A stretch of 64,000 bases of DNA from Mesocentrotus franciscanus. Taxonomy: Eukaryota > Echinodermata > Echinoidea > Camarodonta > Strongylocentrotidae. The stretch covers positions 38,094,912 to 38,158,911 of the forward strand of contig CP137669.1 of assembly GCA_037976565.1 (NCBI GenBank), read 5' to 3'. The position numbers were made by a program, and so were the translations under genes. Under the pieces are notes generated by a model. The model saw only the letters and a program-made list of their open reading frames with translations. It did not search any database and was not told the DNA's origin. Numbering within the stretch: the stretch's first letter is position 1; each line of letters begins with the position of its first letter. Positions 13,147 through 25,444 of the stretch are shown in pieces.

Positions 13147-13441
13147 GGGAGGGGGGGGAGGCATACTTCTGATTTTTTTCTTCTTCAGACAACCAAGAGA
13201 CAAACAGGGTTAGCACATATTTCAGGTGCGGTTTGAAAAGGGTGTGAGGCACATTTGGTGAGTTTTGTTCTTGATGTATGACACTTGGATTTCAAGGGGG
13301 CTCATGAGTTCACCCCCTCCCCACCCCACACTTAATTTGCAAGTACTTTGTGTGATAGGCCTTTAGGATATTGAAAGTCCTCCAGAGATGTATAACTGTT
13401 TCCATAGTCATGAGCCATAACCATAGTCACATAATTCAAAC

Positions 13442-15369
13442 GATATTTCCATTACAAGAATATCTTGTATCGAAAATACGCAAAGAATCCAACTGACTAT
13501 AGAAAATTAACTTATACTAAATATAGAAACAAAGTTACTAGTGCAATACAGTGTACGTCAAAAGCAACAGTATTACAAAACTAGTTTTGGTAAAGTACAG
13601 AATAATATCAGAGGCACATGGAACGTAATTAATGATCTTCTTCATAGAAAAAGGGCAACAGTGCAATATTTTCATATTAATCATCTTGGTAAAAATATAT
13701 CTGATTGCAAGGAAATTGTTAATTTATATAATGATAAGTTTAGAACTATTGGATTAGACATACTTCATACATTGCCTCATACTGTAAATACTTTTGATAA
13801 GTTTTTGCCTCCTAGGAAATTTCCAAATTCTTTTTTTCTCAGCCCCATACAACCTAGTGAAATATTGAAAATTGTGTCAGAACTTCAATTAAATAAAAGT
13901 CCTGGGTATGATGACATTGAATGCAGCATTCTTAAAAAGTCTATTCATTATTTAGTTACACCTCTATGTAGTATTTTCAATTTGTCAATAGATAAGGGGA
14001 TATTTCCTAGTTCCCTGAAATTAGCCAAAATTGTACCCATATATAAGAAGGGGGATTAGTCCATTTTATCTAACTATAGACCTATTTCCATTTTATCTGT
14101 ATTTTCTAAGCTGTTTGAAAAACTTGTTCATACTTCATGTCATAATGATAGTATATCTAAAAAGCAATTTGGTTTTAGAGTTTAGACCTAGATACTCAAC
14201 TTATATGGCATTAATTGATTTTTGTGATAAAATAGCTAATGCGTTTGAGAATAAACAATTTGTTATTGGCACTTTCCTTTATCTATCAAAAGCATTTGAT
14301 TGCATAAACCATGATATTCTTGTACACAAATTGAGATATTATGGTATAAGAGGTACTGCCTTAGATTGGTTTAAGAGCTATCTTCACAATCGCAACAGTA
14401 TGACGTATGTACATATTAATGGGTATTCATCCCCTATACAAAATATTAATATTGGTGTTCCTCTGGGATCTGTTTTAGGCCCTTTGCTTTTTATTATGTT
14501 TATATATGACTAACAGCTTGTCAGCAATATCTTAGATTCAGTTTTTTATGCAGATGATAGCAATTTTTTATAACTAGAAATAATATACAGGATTTTTGTG
14601 CAATATTAAATAAAGAATTATGCAAGATAAACCAGTGGTTTTTAGCTAACAAATTGAAACTAAATACTGATAAAACATCGTGCGTGGTATGCCACACCAA
14701 AAATAAATTTATTGATATAAATTGCATGAATGTAAAAATTGCTGGCTTTGATATTCCATTTGTAAATACAACTAAGTTCTTGGGAGTAACATTAGATAAT
14801 CAGTTGACCTGGAAATATCACGTAGATGACATATGTTGTAAAATATCAAGAGCAATTGGTGCAATCAGTAGAATAAGTGCAATTGTACCAACACATATCC
14901 TTTAAAATTTATATTTTACTATGATCTTGTCTCACCTTATGTATTGCAACATTGTATGGGGAAATTGTGCAAAATATCTTTTAAATCGTATTCATATTCT
15001 TCAAAAACGTGCAATCAGGATAATTACGAACTCTAAGCCTTACACTCATACAGATCCTTTGTTTAAAAAAACGAAATTATTAACTATATATGATATTCAT
15101 AAATTTGTAACCTGCACATTTATGTATCAATATATCAATAACACCTTGCCGAAATTTCTAGATAATTGTTTCATAAAGAAAAGTTATATGCATAATATAA
15201 GACAGAACAATAATTTGTATGTTCCTAATTATAGATATAATGTCTCTAGATGTTCTATCAAATACTCGGGGCCGATCATGTGCAATGATCTCTTGAATAC
15301 CTTGAAATTTACCAAAAGTCTTTCAGTTTTTAAACGAACATATAAAAATCATCTTTCAAATTTATGTTA
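13442..15369 (+). pseudogene. Dead LINE reverse transcriptase (jockey/CR1-like), copy 2
   Basis: Same element as 1381-3303 but with fewer breaks. It keeps an uninterrupted stretch from FRPRYSTY through motif A to the motif-B region GVPLGSVLGPLLF, then YADD (14547-14558), TKFLGVTLD and the C-terminal region. It shares with copy 1 the in-frame TAG (14057-14059), the frameshift after FGFR and the catalytic Asp-to-Tyr change (codon 14280-14282). The element was therefore already dead before the block was duplicated. No endonuclease domain precedes it. Confidence 0.9.
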
Positions 15370-15930
15370 AAGGTAAAGACGAGTTTTGGAAACGCCCCTC
15401 TCAAAAAAATGAAATGGAAGCTCTCATTACCAATCATGTGAAAGAATATATTTTGACTAATACGTGATGATACAAATTTTGCCGGGAAAGTCAGGAAACC
15501 GCCTACTAATTGATATATTTGGTAAATTATTATATCTATTGGGACCAAATAGATATCACGCACGTGGTCGCGTAGTCCCATATACATCTTTCTGTGTACA
15601 GTGCTTGTAACTTTACCAAGACTGGGCTAAATTTCTTATCATTTTGATGATTCCAGAACCTTGCAGTACACACCAATACTTATATGCTAGATGATCAACC
15701 TTTTTTGATCGATTCCACAACGTTTCTTTCACAATGCAATCGCATGACCAGAACTGGGGGGCGTTTCATGAAACAATTAGTCGGTGGTTTTCACCGACTA
15801 ATATCATTTTCACCGACAATTTTATTGTCACCGACTATTTTCCAGGCCTCTGATTGGTCAAATTTAGTCGGCGCCGACAGTTGTCGGTGGATAAATGTTG
15901 ATGAAATGCCCCCCTGGTCTTTATCTTTAA
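15367..15930. mobile_element. TTAA-flanked MITE (family 1) in LINE, copy 2
   Basis: Starts TTAAAGGTAAAGAC and ends GGTCTTTATCTTTAA. The TTAA target is the last bases of the LINE ORF stop (15367-15370), and LINE 3' UTR follows. It carries a second MITE (15758-15913) near its right end; without that insert it would be about 400 bp, like the solo copy at 27325-27726. Confidence 0.82.
15758..15913. mobile_element. Nested MITE (family 2), 156 bp
   Basis: Inverted ends GGGGCGTTTCATGAAACA and TGTTGATGAAATGCCCC lie inside family-1 MITE. CTGG occurs on both sides (15754-15757 and 15914-15917), while the solo family-1 copy has a single CTGG there, so a 4-bp target duplication is likely. The interior repeats the TAGTCGG/CACCGACTA motif several times in both orientations. 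Confidence 0.75.
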
Positions 15931-16206
15931 TTTGCCTTCTCCCTTCCTCTCCCATTCCTTTTCCCCACCCTTTTTGTTTTCTTATTGTAGTTGTTGTATT
16001 GTTAGTTACTTAGTTCATGTTTTGTTAAATTTGACTTTTTATGTATATACTCCAGGGATTGACCATAGAAAGGCCTGTAGGCCTATTGTCAATCCCACCA
16101 CTATCTGTTATATTATACTTATGTTGTATTCTTGTTTGTCTTTTGATTGTTTTTGTATTTTATATCAGATTGTGGTAATAAACTTTAATTTAATTGAATT
16201 TAATTA
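15931..16206 (+). mobile_element. LINE 3' UTR and tail, copy 2
   Basis: Continuation of the LINE after the MITE, ending in the same AATAAACTTTAATT...AATTGAATTTAATT tail as copy 1. Confidence 0.65.
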
Positions 16207-18428
16207 TCTGCACAAGTCTTAGGAAACTTGCATAGGTCGAAGAGTCATAAAAATGATGCATAATTTTTTAACACACCACTTACTAGATATAGTAACTCTT
16301 TGCTTCTGTAAACCATTACTGGAAATTTTTCTTATATATATGTAATGCAATTGTTTTGTGTTTTGACCATCTCACACATAAGCATGAAATATTTGTATAG
16401 TATTTGTATCTTGCAAGATGTTTATACATATTTGATTGAATGTTTAGTGAAATCAGATGAAGATGGGCATCAAAAACGCAATTAAGTTGTGGAGTTTTGT
16501 GATACAACACGCATATGGTTAGGAGAATAAAATATTTAATCTTAGAAATTTGTGATTGAAAATTAGGCTCATTGAAGTGGTATTAAGTGGGATTGTCGAT
16601 GTTAAATTCACCGTCATATCATACAGAAGATGCCGTAATTTGTTTTGACAGGAGGGAGAACAAAAATATATGTGTTCATATTGCGGCTCCTGTAATCTTC
16701 CATTCTTTTTTTTTTAACTCAATATTTTTTCTAACCCTTCTGGTCAAAAGTTTACTTTGGCGGAGATGATTCAGTGATTCAGTCATTACAGTGATATCAA
16801 TATGAGCTGGGATAGAGACCCATTATGAAATCAATATTTTTGACATCTCCTCCCTCTTTCTCTCTCTCTCTCTCTTTCTATCTTTTTTCTACTCCCTCTC
16901 TCCTTTTCTCTCCCTTTCCTCTGAGGCTCTTTATTTCTATTCTCTCTCTTCTCTCTTTCTTTATTATCTCTCTCCTCTCTCTGCTCCCCCACCCTGTCTC
17001 TCAATTACATACTCTTATCTCTCTCTCTCTCTCTATTTCTGTCTGTCTGTCTGTCTGTCTATCTCTCTCTCTCTCTCTCTCTCTCCCCCTCTCTCTCCCC
17101 CTCTCTCTCTCTCTCTCCACCCTCTACCTGAGTGTCACAAGAGCTGACATTAATACTTTGTTGAAAACTCCTGGCTAATCTGAAAGTAAAAGAACACTGT
17201 TGAACAAAAAGTTTAAATCAAAGAAACCACATGCAGATAGTTTTAAAAAGATGAAAAGGAGGAGAAAGGGAGCCCAAAATGAAATTGTGGGAATCGATAT
17301 GCAAGGATACATAACCTAAATCAGTGAAAAATATGCAGGATTATTATTTTGATATGATACATAAGGTGATTGATGAAACATGCATTGTAAAACTACCTGT
17401 ATGCATGCACATCATCTATGTGTGTATTTCATAAGCTAGATTATTCTGTGATGTTAAAGGGCAATCCAACCCTTGCAATAAGTTATTTTGTATGAAAGCA
17501 TATTGTTCTCAATTTTCCATTTCAGGCATGATGTTTATCGACCTCTAAGGTAGGCTTAAATGAGAAATTAAAAAATGATCAACATTCTTAGGAAACATTC
17601 TTCTCAAAGATGTTCATGAAAAACAATGTGCCTATGTGGAAACTCGTTGTCTGTTGTAGAACTGGTGAAAGTGATGTCATTAAGTATGATAATTGTTTAA
17701 TGTGCAGTTATTGAACAATGTGCCTCAAAAACATGAAACAGTTGATACCCTAGCCTCTTGATTACCTAATTAAGGAAACTCAATGTCTGTAGAACTGGTG
17801 AAAGTGAGCTCAAAACTAAAGCAACATAATTCCTTCCAAGGTGCATTATCCCCTTTAGAGGGTTAGAAAAGAGGGGCTCTTCAAGCATCATAATACCTTC
17901 CAAGGTGCATTACCCCCCTAGAGGGTCAGAATAAGGAAAACTAATGAATTGTCATGAATCGTGTTCTGATTCTAATCGTCAGCTTGATCAAAGCACAGAG
18001 TGATTACGCTTCTGCATCTCTGTTAGGCTATGTTGAAACGTTCAAGGTCACTCAGTGAACTCACAAGGGGTCACGTTATAACACATAACCATATGAAGAA
18101 ATTAATGGTTTAAAAACATTACATGTAAAATGTTTCAAATTTATTTTCAAAACGGCACAGTCAAGTTAGAGAAACTGCGGTCAATCGTTCACACATACAT
18201 CTTTATTTGTATTTATCACTATTAAAATCCGTTGAGTCAGTTTGTAGGCAAAGACAGAGAGCTGACTGTGACTTCACCACTCAAATACAAAGTTCACCAA
18301 TGGCATCGAATGCTAGGGTTAAAGAGTTGTTTGACAAGGAGTTGGGATTTCTTTATTAGGGTTATGTGTTAAATGCGACCACTTGTGAGTGCGCAGAGTG
18401 ACCATGGACGGCGCGAAAGAGTCTCATA
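16207..18428. other. No gene seen; CT microsatellite inside
   Basis: Counterpart of 4048-6283. Contains a CT-rich tract at 16849-17118 with a CTGT run, shorter than in copy 1. No coding region. Confidence 0.6.
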
Positions 18429-18867
18429 GGGTGCGTTTATCGTGCCTCACCACTCAGAATCAGCGTTTCTATATGTACATATCGAACCCCACTATACGAA
18501 CGTGATTTTCGGGATGTCGCGTTTATCATCTCTTCGCGATTCAAAATAAAGGCCTTGTCTCTGCGCAGCTGCTTTGCGCCGTTTGACCCGGGAAGCAGAT
18601 TAGCCCCAGATTAGCCTGGGAAGGTCCATAGAGCTACATGGGAAGGTCCGATTTGTATGTGGGGTTCAAAACAGCTTTGCATTTATCATGTCTCAGAAAC
18701 GTGATTTTGGCTGTATGTCACATTCAAAACGCACTTTTTTTGGTGTTACAATATGCCCATATTTAAAGACGTTTGAAAAAGGCTTTGCGTTTACCGCCTT
18801 AAAAATTTGCCTAAAAGATGTTTGAAAACGCTGATTCTAGACAAAAAATTGGAGGATAAACGCATCC
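18429..18867. mobile_element. Inverted-repeat element with GGGTGCGTTTATC ends, copy 2
   Basis: Left end GGGTGCGTTTATCGTGCC and right end GGAGGATAAACGCATCC are inverted repeats. Matching inward segments (AGAATCAGCGTTTC and GAAAACGCTGATTCT) give about 40 bp of imperfect terminal repeat. Non-autonomous. The ends resemble those of 25445-26117. Confidence 0.68.
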
Positions 18868-19251
18868 ACAGAGACGCAGAAGCATGATCTTTAATACTGT
18901 GCTTTATTCAAGCTGATCATGTCGGAAGGATGTTAATGCATGGTAGATATTAATGGAGGTGTCAACTATTTAGCTCAAAATGAGGCCTGATCGAGAGCCT
19001 GGAAATATTCTTGGTGTAAACTATTTTCTACTACAAGCACAGCAGTTGTAGTGTACTTAATTTGTCACCCCCAGCAAATTTATTCATAGTGGGAAATACA
19101 AATTCTGTGTTAGGGATATCGTCAGTTATGATTTCTTTTGATTATGAATTCAGTGACCTTTATGAAAATTGAAAACTAAGATTGAATATGTCGGACAAGT
19201 GTTTTAGTAAATACTCCTAATCCATGTCAAACAGTCTGTCCTATGTAAGAA

Positions 19252-19615
19252 TATAGCTACCGGTAGGCCTATCATTTGATGAGAGTCAGAGGGGCATTAA
19301 GTTTGTGTAAAGTGTATGAGGTAGCACCCTTCTGGCTCTCAGCAAACAATATATTTATATGACTGTTTTCAAAAAGCTTTGGGATTAAATAATGCAGCTG
19401 CCATTCCAATCAATGATAGGTTCTACTAATAAGACACAGAAAAGCACAGGTTAGTTGTTGGTGAAGTGAGTGTAAAATAAATATTTTCACTTACAAACCA
19501 TTGAAAGGCTCTATGCATATTGTCTGAATTAAATCATGAAAAATGTTAAACATTATTTTCTTAGAATTGCAATGGTAAACTGGTTTGGTAAACTTATGAG
19601 TTATTTAAGCAGTTG

Positions 19616-19672
<57 letters not shown>

Positions 19673-20384
19673 TCTCCTCCCTCTCCTCGCTCTCTCTTTC
19701 TGTCTCCTTTTTTCTCACTCTCTCTCCTTCCTTTCCCCTCTCCCCACTCCCCCTCTTTTTCTTTTCTCTCTTCCCTTTCTCCTCTTTCCTTGACTCCCCT
19801 CATTCATTTCTCTCCATTGAACTATTTCTATGTATTTTTTCTTTTTCAGCCTTTTAGATAATTTTGTTTGAAGGTGATATGAACAGATATTACCTTTTGT
19901 ATATTTAACTTGCTATCAATTACCCTTTCAGCCCTCATAACCAGGTTTCATTTACCATTAGATAAGTGAAACAAGTATCTGTTTCTTTGCATGAAAAGCT
20001 TTTAGTTGTGTCTGCAAGTGGTTGTTGCTGCCTTGAAATAGAGCAATTGGAAAATAATTTTAATATGAAATTTATTATCTCTTGCAATGATGCATTTTGA
20101 AACCTCTCTTATCGAATGGCATGTACATAAATCTTGTTGTAATAATTAGAGCAAGAATGGGAGGTAGATTATTTACTATTGATTGATTTTGCCTATCTGA
20201 TTTATGAGATCTCTGGTAGAAATATAGGACTGAATAATGATTACATGTATCAGTATATTAAATTTCTTTAACTATAAATTTAAATTTTAGATTAATGACT
20301 TCAATGTTTGCAATAGAGATTTTTTTCTTCATATAGTCTTTTTAAAATGCATACTGTGGAGTGTCATAAAAAAGTCCTGGACAG
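19252..20384. other. No gene seen; CT microsatellite
   Basis: AT-rich sequence after the duplicated block, with a CT-rich tract at 19617-19800. No coding frame outside low-complexity translations. Confidence 0.6.
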
Positions 20385-20516
20385 ATAGAGAGAGGGAGAG
20401 AAGGAGAGAGGGAGAGAGAGAGAGGGGGAGAGGGAGAGAGAGGGGAGAGAGAGAGAGAGAGAGAGTGGGGGCAGAGAGAGAGAGTGAGAGGGGGGGGGAC
20501 AGAGAGAGAGAGAGAG
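20385..20516. repeat. (GA)n microsatellite
   Basis: GA/GGGA tract that continues after the element at 20517-21018 (AGAGAGAAAG from 21019), so the element probably inserted into it. Confidence 0.88.
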
Positions 20517-21018
20517 AGGCTGTTCACACCGCAAGGGGGGACCGTGGATCGCTATCGTAGCGACCCACGGTCCGCCCATTGGCATTCGCCGATTCACACC
20601 GCAGTGAGATAGCGCGGTCTATCGTAGCACCCCTTTTTGAGAGGTCCTGTTGCCATGACGCGTGACGTCATGAGGTCAGAGCGGTCAAAGATTTCGCTAT
20701 TACGAACCCGTAGTTGAGTTGATGCATATTTTCACACAAGAGGGACTTTAATAGAATGAGTATAAAATTCCCGCGTGTAGAACGATGACTTCCGGCGTGC
20801 TATCGTAGCTCGGGTTCACACCGCAGAGATAGCGGTCTAGCGAGCGCTAGACCGCGCTATCTCGTGGACCACCCCAAGAGGTGGTCCAGTGGCACGCCGC
20901 TTTGGCTCGCCGTGGCTCGCTGTTGGGCGGACGAACGACGTTGTACCTTCCACACCGCAGAGATAGCGCGGTCTAGCGCGCGCTAGACCGCGCTATCTCT
21001 GCCGGTGTGAACAGCCTC
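20517..21018. mobile_element. 502-bp palindrome-rich foldback element
   Basis: Perfect 16-bp terminal inverted repeats: GAGGCTGTTCACACCG (20517-20532) and CGGTGTGAACAGCCTC (21003-21018). The interior is a string of hairpins: 20539-20573; an imperfect palindrome at 20826-20866; GGACCACC with GGTGGTCC near 20866-20890; and a perfect 44-bp palindrome at 20958-21001 centred on GCGC. TTCACACCGCA recurs at the head of three segments, as expected of transposase-binding repeats. GC-rich against an AT-rich genome, with no coding capacity. Superfamily not recognised. Confidence 0.82.
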
Positions 21019-22033
21019 AGAGAGAAAGTTCGGACATGAAGAGAACAAACTACACAAAGAGAGAGAGCTTTCAGAATCCAAATAAGTAGCTGAATACTAC
21101 AAATGGGGAAAAGGCTTGTATACAATAACATGCATTTATATAAATGAAGATGATACTTTAGATATTACGTGGGTGTATGGACTATGGTGCGTGTTAACTA
21201 GTAACTCCACATAATTCTATTTTTAATTAAACTACTAAAAAGCAGAATCCCTCCAGACAACAAAACACATAATAAAGGATCACGTACAGACAAATTAATT
21301 ATGATTAAATCTGGTTTTATATTCTATGATTTCACATAAGTAACAATAATTACTGAATTATCAAAAACCTCCTCTGTCTATCTTAACAGTGACAGACAAC
21401 TAAAATATCACTAGGCCCTTGATAATTACTGTTGATTCTCAAATATTGATGATTTCTAAAAGCAAAGTTATGCAGGCCCCTAAAGGAGACTAAACTTCGT
21501 CACTAGCATTTAGGAGTACCACTTTATACAAGTCTCAAAATATTAAGAGTCATGCTCAACTAAGTAATAAGACAGCGCTAGTTAAATATCATTCACACTG
21601 AATAATAACAACCAAGAAATTAATACTCAAATCTAATGCTAGACTTATAGCATTTAGATTTACTTACATGTATATAGGCACGAAATATTGTGGTTCAAAA
21701 CCCACTAAACAAATCTCTATACTTGTGTAGTGTACAGAGTACACAACACGAGAAAACAACAATAGATCGGTGGATCTAGACTCGACCTATAGGTCTAGAC
21801 TAGTACCATTATTAAACATGTAAAATATGTGTTGCAATTTACTACTGGCTACCAACCACAGGCACTCTGGTTAGTCAAATTAACTATCACAATATGGAAT
21901 GATAAAATGCATAAATCACATTCATAATATAATTAACGTTACGTGAGTCATGGGAGTTGGTGTAGACTAGCTAGCCGAAAACGGTGATCGATGAGCTGGT
22001 TGTTGATCGTGAAGAAGATGCAGACGATGATCG
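21019..22033. other. No gene seen
   Basis: AT-rich sequence with scattered short direct repeats. No coding region, ends or RNA gene recognised. Confidence 0.6.
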
Positions 22034-22336
22034 ATGCTAGATGAATACAGCGATGATGAAGAAGACGATTATGAAAATGATGATGAAAACAACGATGATG
22101 AAGACGATGATGAAGAAAGCAATGATGAAGACAACGATGATGAAGACAACGATGATGAAGACGATGAAGTGCTTGGCGATGGGCTTGTTGATGATAGTGA
22201 TGAGGCAGTCAATTGTGAATACAATGATGATGCAGATAATGTCAATAGACCAACTTGCGATGCAAATCGAAGAATCAAATGTCGAAACAATATAATGGAG
22301 TCAATGATAAAAAGTTGTCAAACAATAATGCTGTGA
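22034..22336 (+). CDS. Asp/Glu-rich open frame of doubtful status
   Basis: A 100-codon frame whose first half is almost entirely Asp, Glu and Asn, made by imperfect GATGAAGAC-type repeats (about 22047-22175). The second half is ordinary sequence with Cys and Arg. It starts at an ATG and ends at a TGA without visible splice logic. It could be an exon of an acidic nuclear protein, or simply a minisatellite that stays open because GAT/GAA lacks stops in this frame. No family recognised. Confidence 0.2.
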   Translation: MLDEYSDDEEDDYENDDENNDDEDDDEESNDEDNDDEDNDDEDDEVLGDGLVDDSDEAVNCEYNDDADNVNRPTCDANRRIKCRNNIMESMIKSCQTIML

Positions 22337-23034
22337 GAAAAAACATAGATCATAAATGTTCTATTCTCACTGCTGGTGAATGTAAAGTATCGTTAATGAC
22401 GAGCAAAAGAGTAAAAATATATCTTGCAAAAGTACAAGACGTAATCGGTGAGCAAGTCCACCGGGAATGGTCCGGGGACGGAATCGTTCAATCCTCATTG
22501 GATAAAATTAGACCGGTACAATAATCACAACACAGTTACAGCCTGTGTGTACCAATATTAAAAAAAACCCACTGGTTTCCACATGGAAAAGTCAGAAAAG
22601 CCCCTACCACAACTGCAGCGTGATTGGTTAAAACATTAATGTTAATTAATCACGTGAACGAAACTCTTATGAATAAACATCATTTAGTACGCGCACATCT
22701 ATGTTAATAAATCACGTGATCGACAAACTTATGCATAAACATCATTTAATTAATAAATCCAGTTTGAACCAGTTCCAATGGTATGGTGAAATACCAAAAT
22801 CCTCAAACTCCCTACAACTTCTTAGGCAGCCATTTTGGATTAAAGACACAATATATATATACCAGTGAATGATAATTGAATGTACTGTAACATGAGTCGC
22901 TACAATACCAAGGAATTCACCAAGTTTAGAATTAACTTGTGTTTGAATTATGAAATTGATAAATGGATAATAAAACACTATCGGAAAACTATTTCCAATG
23001 TTGGTGGTGTGGGGGTATATGCATGTACATGTAT

Positions 23035-23065
<31 letters not shown>

Positions 23066-24330
23066 GGGGGAGGGGAGGGTGAGGGAGAGAAAGAGGAGAA
23101 ATAGAGGAGAAGGAAAGAGCGATGAAATGATACATGTACACGCTTTTCCTCTGTCATTATGCCGCATTGATCATAGTGAATGGAAACCAGTTGTGCCGCA
23201 TGAAATTACAACTTCTTTACATAAAACAGAATATATATATTTACAATCAAATAATCATCATGTTTGTGAGCATAGCATCTCCTTCCTGCCCTCAAATATT
23301 TACCAGAGTATCATTTCTGAATTTAGAACTTTGTAACGATCTTGTCTGACAGAATGAATGAGGAGTTCTTTAGTTGTGATTCAAGCCAGTAATGTGGAAG
23401 TAATTACTCTAAAATGATACTTGTCACTCACCATTCACTTACAATGGTGTAGATATGCTAGCATGCAGAGGTAGATGTCAATGCTTCCTTTTCAGGGGCA
23501 TATTCAGGTTTTATAAAAGGGTAGTCTCAATTCCCAAAAAGTTAATATAAGGACAAAAAATTTATCCCCCAATCAATGATCAATCAATAATTTAAAAGTC
23601 ATGTATCTTTGATATCATTAAACATTATTGCAACCTGAAAGTTAAATTTGATCAGTATTTAATTTGATCAAAAAACTTCATTCAGTACTTTCAGATAAGA
23701 TGACCAGATCACAGGCCAAATGCCTTGACATTATTTTCTTTACTTTTATCTACATGACATGTACATGTAGATATCATGTGTCAGGAGCTAATGGGCAAGA
23801 CATATTTGATTAAAATGCTATGTCAACAGACAATTGGTTCTCTCTTCTCAGGAAGTATGTATTAAAGTTGTTTATATACAGGGACATCAAGCTTTATTTT
23901 GAAGGAAAAATGAATGACGTATTGGGAATTTATTCTTATATCTAGAGAAAGAGGCATTTCAATATACTCATGCTTTAAATATTAAAAATATATTTCAACA
24001 GCTGAAGTGTTCATCTTGGGTTGATGACCTTGGCGATTGTGCAGATATTATAAATGAAGTTTTGAGATTTCAATTCCATAGAAATGAATATGATTGCTCA
24101 TCAGGAATGGTATAAATTCAAACCCACTCCTGACACTTGTTCTGATGACTGTCAAGGAGAATAAGCTATAGAATCCATGTGACCCTACTGGTTTTATCTA
24201 GATCAGTTGAAATGGTAGTGTGAGCAAGCGTAATGCTTTAAGCCTGTTCTTATTAGCCCAAGTTTTCATCAGACATCAAATGGCCTGCTAAGTCTGATCG
24301 GGGGAAATTGGTACAATGACAACTAGCTTG
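22337..24330. other. No gene seen; GA tract
   Basis: AT-rich sequence with two short similar segments around ATCACGTGA (22651 and 22713) and a GA-rich tract at 23036-23118. No gene supported. Confidence 0.55.
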
Positions 24331-24597
24331 ATCTGATGCGCATTGAAGATGCAAATAGCGAGCGATTTCACTGTTGTGCTTTTTATATCATCTTGAGCCA
24401 TTATCCCAATTAATTTTTTTGTCTAATGCACATTGAAGATGCAAATAGCAGACAATTTTACTGTTGCACTTTGTGTATCATCTCGAGCCATTATCCCAAG
24501 TAAACTTGATCTAATGCGGATTGAAGATGCAAATAGCAGGTGATATCACTGTTGTGCTCTTTATATCAGCTCAAGCTATTCTCCCAAACTAGGGCTT
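24331..24597. repeat. Three-unit ~89-bp tandem repeat
   Basis: The phrase TTGAAGATGCAAATAGC starts at about 24343, 24433 and 24521. Each unit continues with CACTGTTG-like and TATCATCTCGAGCC-like segments and ends TTATCCCAA or similar. Units diverge by several bases each. Confidence 0.8.
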
Positions 24598-25444
24598 AAT
24601 TGCTCATGAAATGGTCTGATATTTAACTGATTAGTGGGCTTATTCGCTGGTGGAGATATGCTCATGCAGACTATGACTGATGCTCATGCTCAGTAGCTAT
24701 TTACCTTGTGAGAGGGGACCACTCAATTCAGAGACGTGGAACTTTAAACTCAGATCATTTTCTTGAGAAGCACCGATCAGTCTAATGTTTCATGATGAGC
24801 TTGCTTGCGCTAATGGAAAAGCACCTAATGAGTAGACCATGCAGTGTGAAGAGCAATACTCAATCAAACTACCTCCTGGTTACCTCAGATTGGTGATTCA
24901 GACAGAATAGGTGTATTTGAAATATCAATCTTGTTGTTTTAGGCCAATGTAGTAAGAGGAGATAAATGCCTAAATTCACAAAGGTAGTTTAAAGCTGATC
25001 TTTAGTTATGGTGATTTTCAGAGAAATTAACCAAAAGATATGTCACAACTTTATATTTTGAAATACATTAAGGGCAAGTACAATCATTCTGAAAGCCCCT
25101 GTTTTTATTTGTTAACCTATGGCAAATGAACTTTAAAAAGTGTCAAAAGTATGCATGCAATTGAGGATTTATGGTGGTATTTCCTGAAAGTCAATTAAAA
25201 AAAAAGATATTTGAATCATTCAACCTTATTCTTGTGCAGAAGCCAGACTTGCAAGAGATGGAAAATGATATGAATAAGATATGAATAATAACAAAATGTT
25301 GAGAAAAAGGAGACATGTATTTACCCATGGGGCCCCATTAATTTCAAGCCTTTTCTTAACACAGTTCATGAATCCTAAGGATTCTACAGTCCTAGAGTAG
25401 AAACTGTCCTTGTATTTAAGCTCTCTTACTTTTTATAACACCAA
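24598..25444. other. No gene seen
   Basis: AT-rich sequence with no recognisable feature. Confidence 0.6.

Larger units (their letters stand above)
12071..19251. repeat. 7.2 kb duplicated block, copy 2
   Basis: Near-identical to 1-7096 and slightly longer. At 19251 it runs on into sequence (ATATAGCTACCGG...) that is absent in copy 1 because of the gap. Copy 2 keeps longer LINE reading frames and an intact nested MITE, so it is the better-preserved or better-assembled copy. Confidence 0.93.
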
